Origin: Symbiobacterium thermophilum IAM 14863
GTDB taxonomy: Bacteria > Bacillota > Sulfobacillia > Symbiobacteriales > Symbiobacteriaceae
DNA: 64,000 nucleotides
Direction: 5' to 3'
Assembly: GCF_000009905.1 (NCBI RefSeq)
Contig: NC_006177.1
Span: 1,674,001-1,738,000, forward strand
The notes beneath the pieces are model-generated. The model ran no database searches. It was not told the origin of the DNA and worked only from the letters and a program-made list of their open reading frames with translations. Below are positions 61,610 through 64,000 of the stretch, in pieces. The stretch's first letter is position 1. Every line of letters starts with the position of its first letter. The position numbers and the translations under genes are program-made.

Positions 61610-63547
61610 ATGGACCTCGCCTGGATGCTGCCGGCCATCGTCGTCGTCCCGCTCCTGAGCGCGGCGATCGTGGGCTACTTCCGGAACACCTGGTCGAAGA
61701 GCCTGGTGTCCTGGGTGGCCTGTGGCTCCGTCGCGATCTCGTTCGCCCTGACGGTGGCCGTCGCGGCGCAGTACTGGGGCGGCGGCGCCGTCGCACCGAT
61801 CCGGTCGGCCCTCACCTCGTGGGGCAGCCTGCTCGACCTGGGCCTTGTGGCAGACGGACTGTCCCTCTGGTGGGCCCTCGTCGTCACCGGGGCCGGCCTG
61901 CTGATCCACATCTACTCCACCGCCTACATGCGGGAGGATGAGTCCTACGGCCGGTTCATGGCCAAGATGAACTTCTTCATCTTCGCCATGACGCTGCTCG
62001 TGCTCTCCGACAACTTCGTCGGGCTGGCCATGGGCTGGGGCTGCGTGGGCCTGGCCTCCTACATGCTGATCGGCTTCTACTTCACGCGGCCCGGCGCCCA
62101 GAACGCCGCCATCAAGGCCTTCGTGATGAACATCATCGGCGAGGCGGGGCTGTTCGCCGGCATCGCCTTCATCTACGCCAACTTCGGTTCCTTCAAGTTC
62201 GATGACGTCTTCGGCGCCATCGCGCAGGGACCGGTGAGCGCCTCCGCGCTGAACCTGATCGGCCTGTTGCTGCTCATCGGCGCGGCGGCCAAGTCGGCGC
62301 AGCTGCCGCTGCACACCTGGCTGCCCTACGCGATGGAAGGCCCCACGCCCGTGTCGGCGCTGATCCACGCCGCCACGATGGTGACGGCGGGCGTCTACCT
62401 GGTCTCCCGGGCCTACCCGATCTACGAGGTGGCCACGGGCGCGGCGATGGCCGTCGCGTGGATCGGCGGCCTCGGGGCGCTGTTCGGCGCCCTGGTCGCG
62501 GCCGGCCAGTTCGACATCAAGCGAGTGCTGGCGTTCTCGACCCTGTCCCAGATCGGGTACATGTTCCTGGCCAACGGTCTCGGGGCGTACGTCGCCGCCG
62601 ACTTCCACTTCTTCACCCACGCGTTCTTCAAGGCGTGTCTGTTCCTCGCCGCCGGCATCGTGGTGCACCACTACGGCGGCGACCAGGACATCCGCCACAT
62701 GGGCGGCCTCTGGTACCGGGACCGGTTCGCCGGCCTCACCTTCGGTGCCGCCGCCCTGGCCCTGATCGGCCTGCCGCCCTTCGCCGGGTTCTTCTCCAAG
62801 GACGAGATCCTGCTCGCGGCGTACAGCCAGGGGCAGTGGGCCCTGTTCGCCATCGCCATCGTGGCGGCCGGGCTGACCGCCTTCTACAACGTGCGGCTCT
62901 TCAGCCTGGTCTTCCTGGGCGACGCCTACGTGCCGCCGGCGAAGCCCGCGGGCAAGAAGCGCAGCCGGGCGCAGGCCGCGGCGGAGGAGGCGGCCCATGC
63001 GCATGGGCACAGCCACGGCCATGACCATGCGACGCCCGCGGCCATGAAGTGGCCGGTGGCGATCCTGGCCGTGCTGTCGGTGGTCTCGGGCTGGCTGTTC
63101 TTCGACCACGTCCAGCTCACCGCCCTGGAGCCCGCCTTCCCGACGCTGGAGCTGCACCACGAGTCCGTCAACCCGGTGGTCGCCGGCCTGTCCGTGGCCG
63201 TGGCCCTGGCGGGCGGCCTCATCTCGTGGTACCTCTACCGGCCCGCGGGCGCGCGGCGAGCGGTGGAGCTCGACCCGCTGCATAAGCCGGGCATCCTCTA
63301 CAACATGTTCTACGTGGACACGCTGTACGATGTGGCCTTCGTGCAGCCTGCCCGGGCGACGGCGGAGTTCGTGGGCGACCTGTTTGATCCCCGCGGCATC
63401 GACGGCGTGGTCAACGGGCTGGGGGCACTGTCCCGGGGGCTCGGCGGACTGCTCCGCCGCTGGCAGAGCGGCCTGGTCCGCTCCTACGTGCTGACGGTCT
63501 TCGCCGGCGTCCTGCTGGTGGTCGCGTACTACATGTTCTACGTCTAA
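61610..63547 (+). CDS. nuoL: NADH-quinone oxidoreductase subunit L
   Basis: 645 aa antiporter-like proton-pumping subunit with about 14-16 helices. Key Lys/Glu/His segments: MGWGCVGLASYMLIGFYFTR, AKSAQLPLHTWLPYAMEGPT, PVSALIHAATMVTAGVYLVS, AFSTLSQIGYMFLANGLGAY. Near residues 445-475 a loop contains HAHGHSHGHDH, six His in eleven residues, preceded by a Lys/Arg-rich stretch; unusual for NuoL. ATG 61610 is preferred for spacing to GGAAGGA; GTG 61604 is also in frame. Confidence 0.95.
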   Translation: MDLAWMLPAIVVVPLLSAAIVGYFRNTWSKSLVSWVACGSVAISFALTVAVAAQYWGGGAVAPIRSALTSWGSLLDLGLVADGLSLWWALVVTGAGLLIHIYSTAYMREDESYGRFMAKMNFFIFAMTLLVLSDNFVGLAMGWGCVGLASYMLIGFYFTRPGAQNAAIKAFVMNIIGEAGLFAGIAFIYANFGSFKFDDVFGAIAQGPVSASALNLIGLLLLIGAAAKSAQLPLHTWLPYAMEGPTPVSALIHAATMVTAGVYLVSRAYPIYEVATGAAMAVAWIGGLGALFGALVAAGQFDIKRVLAFSTLSQIGYMFLANGLGAYVAADFHFFTHAFFKACLFLAAGIVVHHYGGDQDIRHMGGLWYRDRFAGLTFGAAALALIGLPPFAGFFSKDEILLAAYSQGQWALFAIAIVAAGLTAFYNVRLFSLVFLGDAYVPPAKPAGKKRSRAQAAAEEAAHAHGHSHGHDHATPAAMKWPVAILAVLSVVSGWLFFDHVQLTALEPAFPTLELHHESVNPVVAGLSVAVALAGGLISWYLYRPAGARRAVELDPLHKPGILYNMFYVDTLYDVAFVQPARATAEFVGDLFDPRGIDGVVNGLGALSRGLGGLLRRWQSGLVRSYVLTVFAGVLLVVAYYMFYV

Positions 63548-63578
63548 GCACCCGGTGGTCATGTAAGGAGGGGCTCGC

Positions 63579-64000
63579 GTGCCTGTCGATCTCAACTTCA
63601 CCATTGCGGCGCCGCTCCTGGCGCTGGCCGCCGGGGCGCTGCTGATCCTGCTGCTGGACCTGCTCTTCCGGTACGAGACGATTCAGGGGCCCATGTACGT
63701 CGCCGCGGTCGGCGCGGTGCTCGTCGCGGGCTGGTACCTGGTGCCGCTCTGGCGGGGGGCCGCCGAGCCGTTCGGCTTCCACGGCATGCTGGTGATGGAC
63801 CGGTTCGCCGCGGTCTACGGTCTGGTGCTGCTCGGCGCCGCGCTCCTGGCGATCCTGCTCTCCTTCGGCAGGGTGCGGGAGGACCAGTCCGGCTATCTCG
63901 CCCTCCTGCTCTGGGCTGCCATGGGCATGGTGCTGCTGGGCGGCGCCGGGAACCTGATGGTCATCTTCCTCGGCATCGAGCTGCTGTCGCTGGCGCTGTA
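63579..64000 (+). CDS. nuoN: NADH-quinone oxidoreductase subunit N-like (5' part, cut by window edge)
   Basis: About 140 residues seen. GTG start with AAGGAGGGG upstream. FNFTI-like start then ALAAGALLILLLDLLFRYET, FHGMLVMDRFAAVYGLVLLG, and LMVIFLGIELLSLAL match the N-terminal third of NuoN rather than NuoM (GIELLSLAL carries the conserved Glu). The usual order is L-M-N, so nuoM is missing at this position and may follow or lie elsewhere. Confidence 0.82.
   Translation, partial: MPVDLNFTIAAPLLALAAGALLILLLDLLFRYETIQGPMYVAAVGAVLVAGWYLVPLWRGAAEPFGFHGMLVMDRFAAVYGLVLLGAALLAILLSFGRVREDQSGYLALLLWAAMGMVLLGGAGNLMVIFLGIELLSLAL

Noticed and set aside
61154-63604. 816-aa minus-strand frame under nuoK-nuoL
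   Set aside because: Antisense shadow; composition typical of reversed membrane-protein codons.
1-64000. tRNA, rRNA genes and known riboswitches
   Set aside because: No tRNA T-loop/anticodon pattern, rRNA stretch or lysine/thiamine-type riboswitch core was found by reading, including upstream of dapB, asd and dapA.

Overview
The window is GC-rich, almost fully coding DNA from a spore-forming Firmicute. The combination of very high GC with Bacillus-type sporulation genes (dipicolinate synthase dpaAB, tepA-ylzJ-ftsK/spoIIIE, a DacF-type carboxypeptidase) and a CheC/CheD/CheX chemotaxis set suggests a Symbiobacterium-like bacterium. That assignment is inference from gene content; no rRNA or tRNA gene was seen.

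Layout. 1-5591: chemotaxis operon, cheA (cut by the left edge)-cheC-cheD-cheY-cheB-cheR-cheX. 5744-11425: lysine/diaminopimelate/dipicolinate genes dapB, dpaA, dpaB, asd, aspartokinase, dapA. 11469-15228: two nearly identical group II introns of the terminator-inserting (class C) kind, placed head to tail just after the dapA terminator hairpin. 15322-17550: accessory genes (double GNAT, small exported Cys protein, gene scar, VOC protein). 17956-24511: the Bacillus-like block resumes with RNase J, a DUF1858-like protein, tepA, ylzJ, a Fur-family gene and ftsK. 24600-25971 (minus): a two-winged-helix plus nuclease-like protein and a small lipoprotein. 26616-29045: UbiD/UbiA pair, probably menaquinone synthesis. 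29315-35611: ECF-type S component, LysM-M14 endopeptidase, a 183-bp repeat array, a serine beta-lactamase-like hydrolase, a DUF3048 lipoprotein with a probable frameshift, and a large two-domain protein with a low-complexity linker. 35815-44603: an acyl-CoA catabolic cluster (acyl-CoA dehydrogenase, biotinyl carrier, AtuA pair, QW-repeat protein, enoyl-CoA hydratase, carboxyltransferase), interrupted by a 36-bp minisatellite. 44782-51709: cell-envelope genes plus asnS and an isochorismatase-like hydrolase. 51999-64000: respiratory complex I operon nuoABCDEFGHIJKL followed by a nuoN-like gene cut by the right edge.

How it fits together: the dap/dpa genes make lysine, peptidoglycan diaminopimelate and spore dipicolinate from aspartate semialdehyde; M14, DacF, beta-lactamase-like and YkuD proteins act on cell wall or spore cortex; the UbiD/UbiA pair probably supplies the quinone used by complex I. 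The most unusual items are the tandem introns with a covarying GNRA hairpin, an L,D-transpeptidase whose catalytic Cys is Ser, the HTH-HTH-nuclease protein, two unrelated tandem-repeat arrays, a quinone operon leader with competing hairpins, and the AtuA-centred cluster. No wholly new multi-gene system could be shown from sequence alone.
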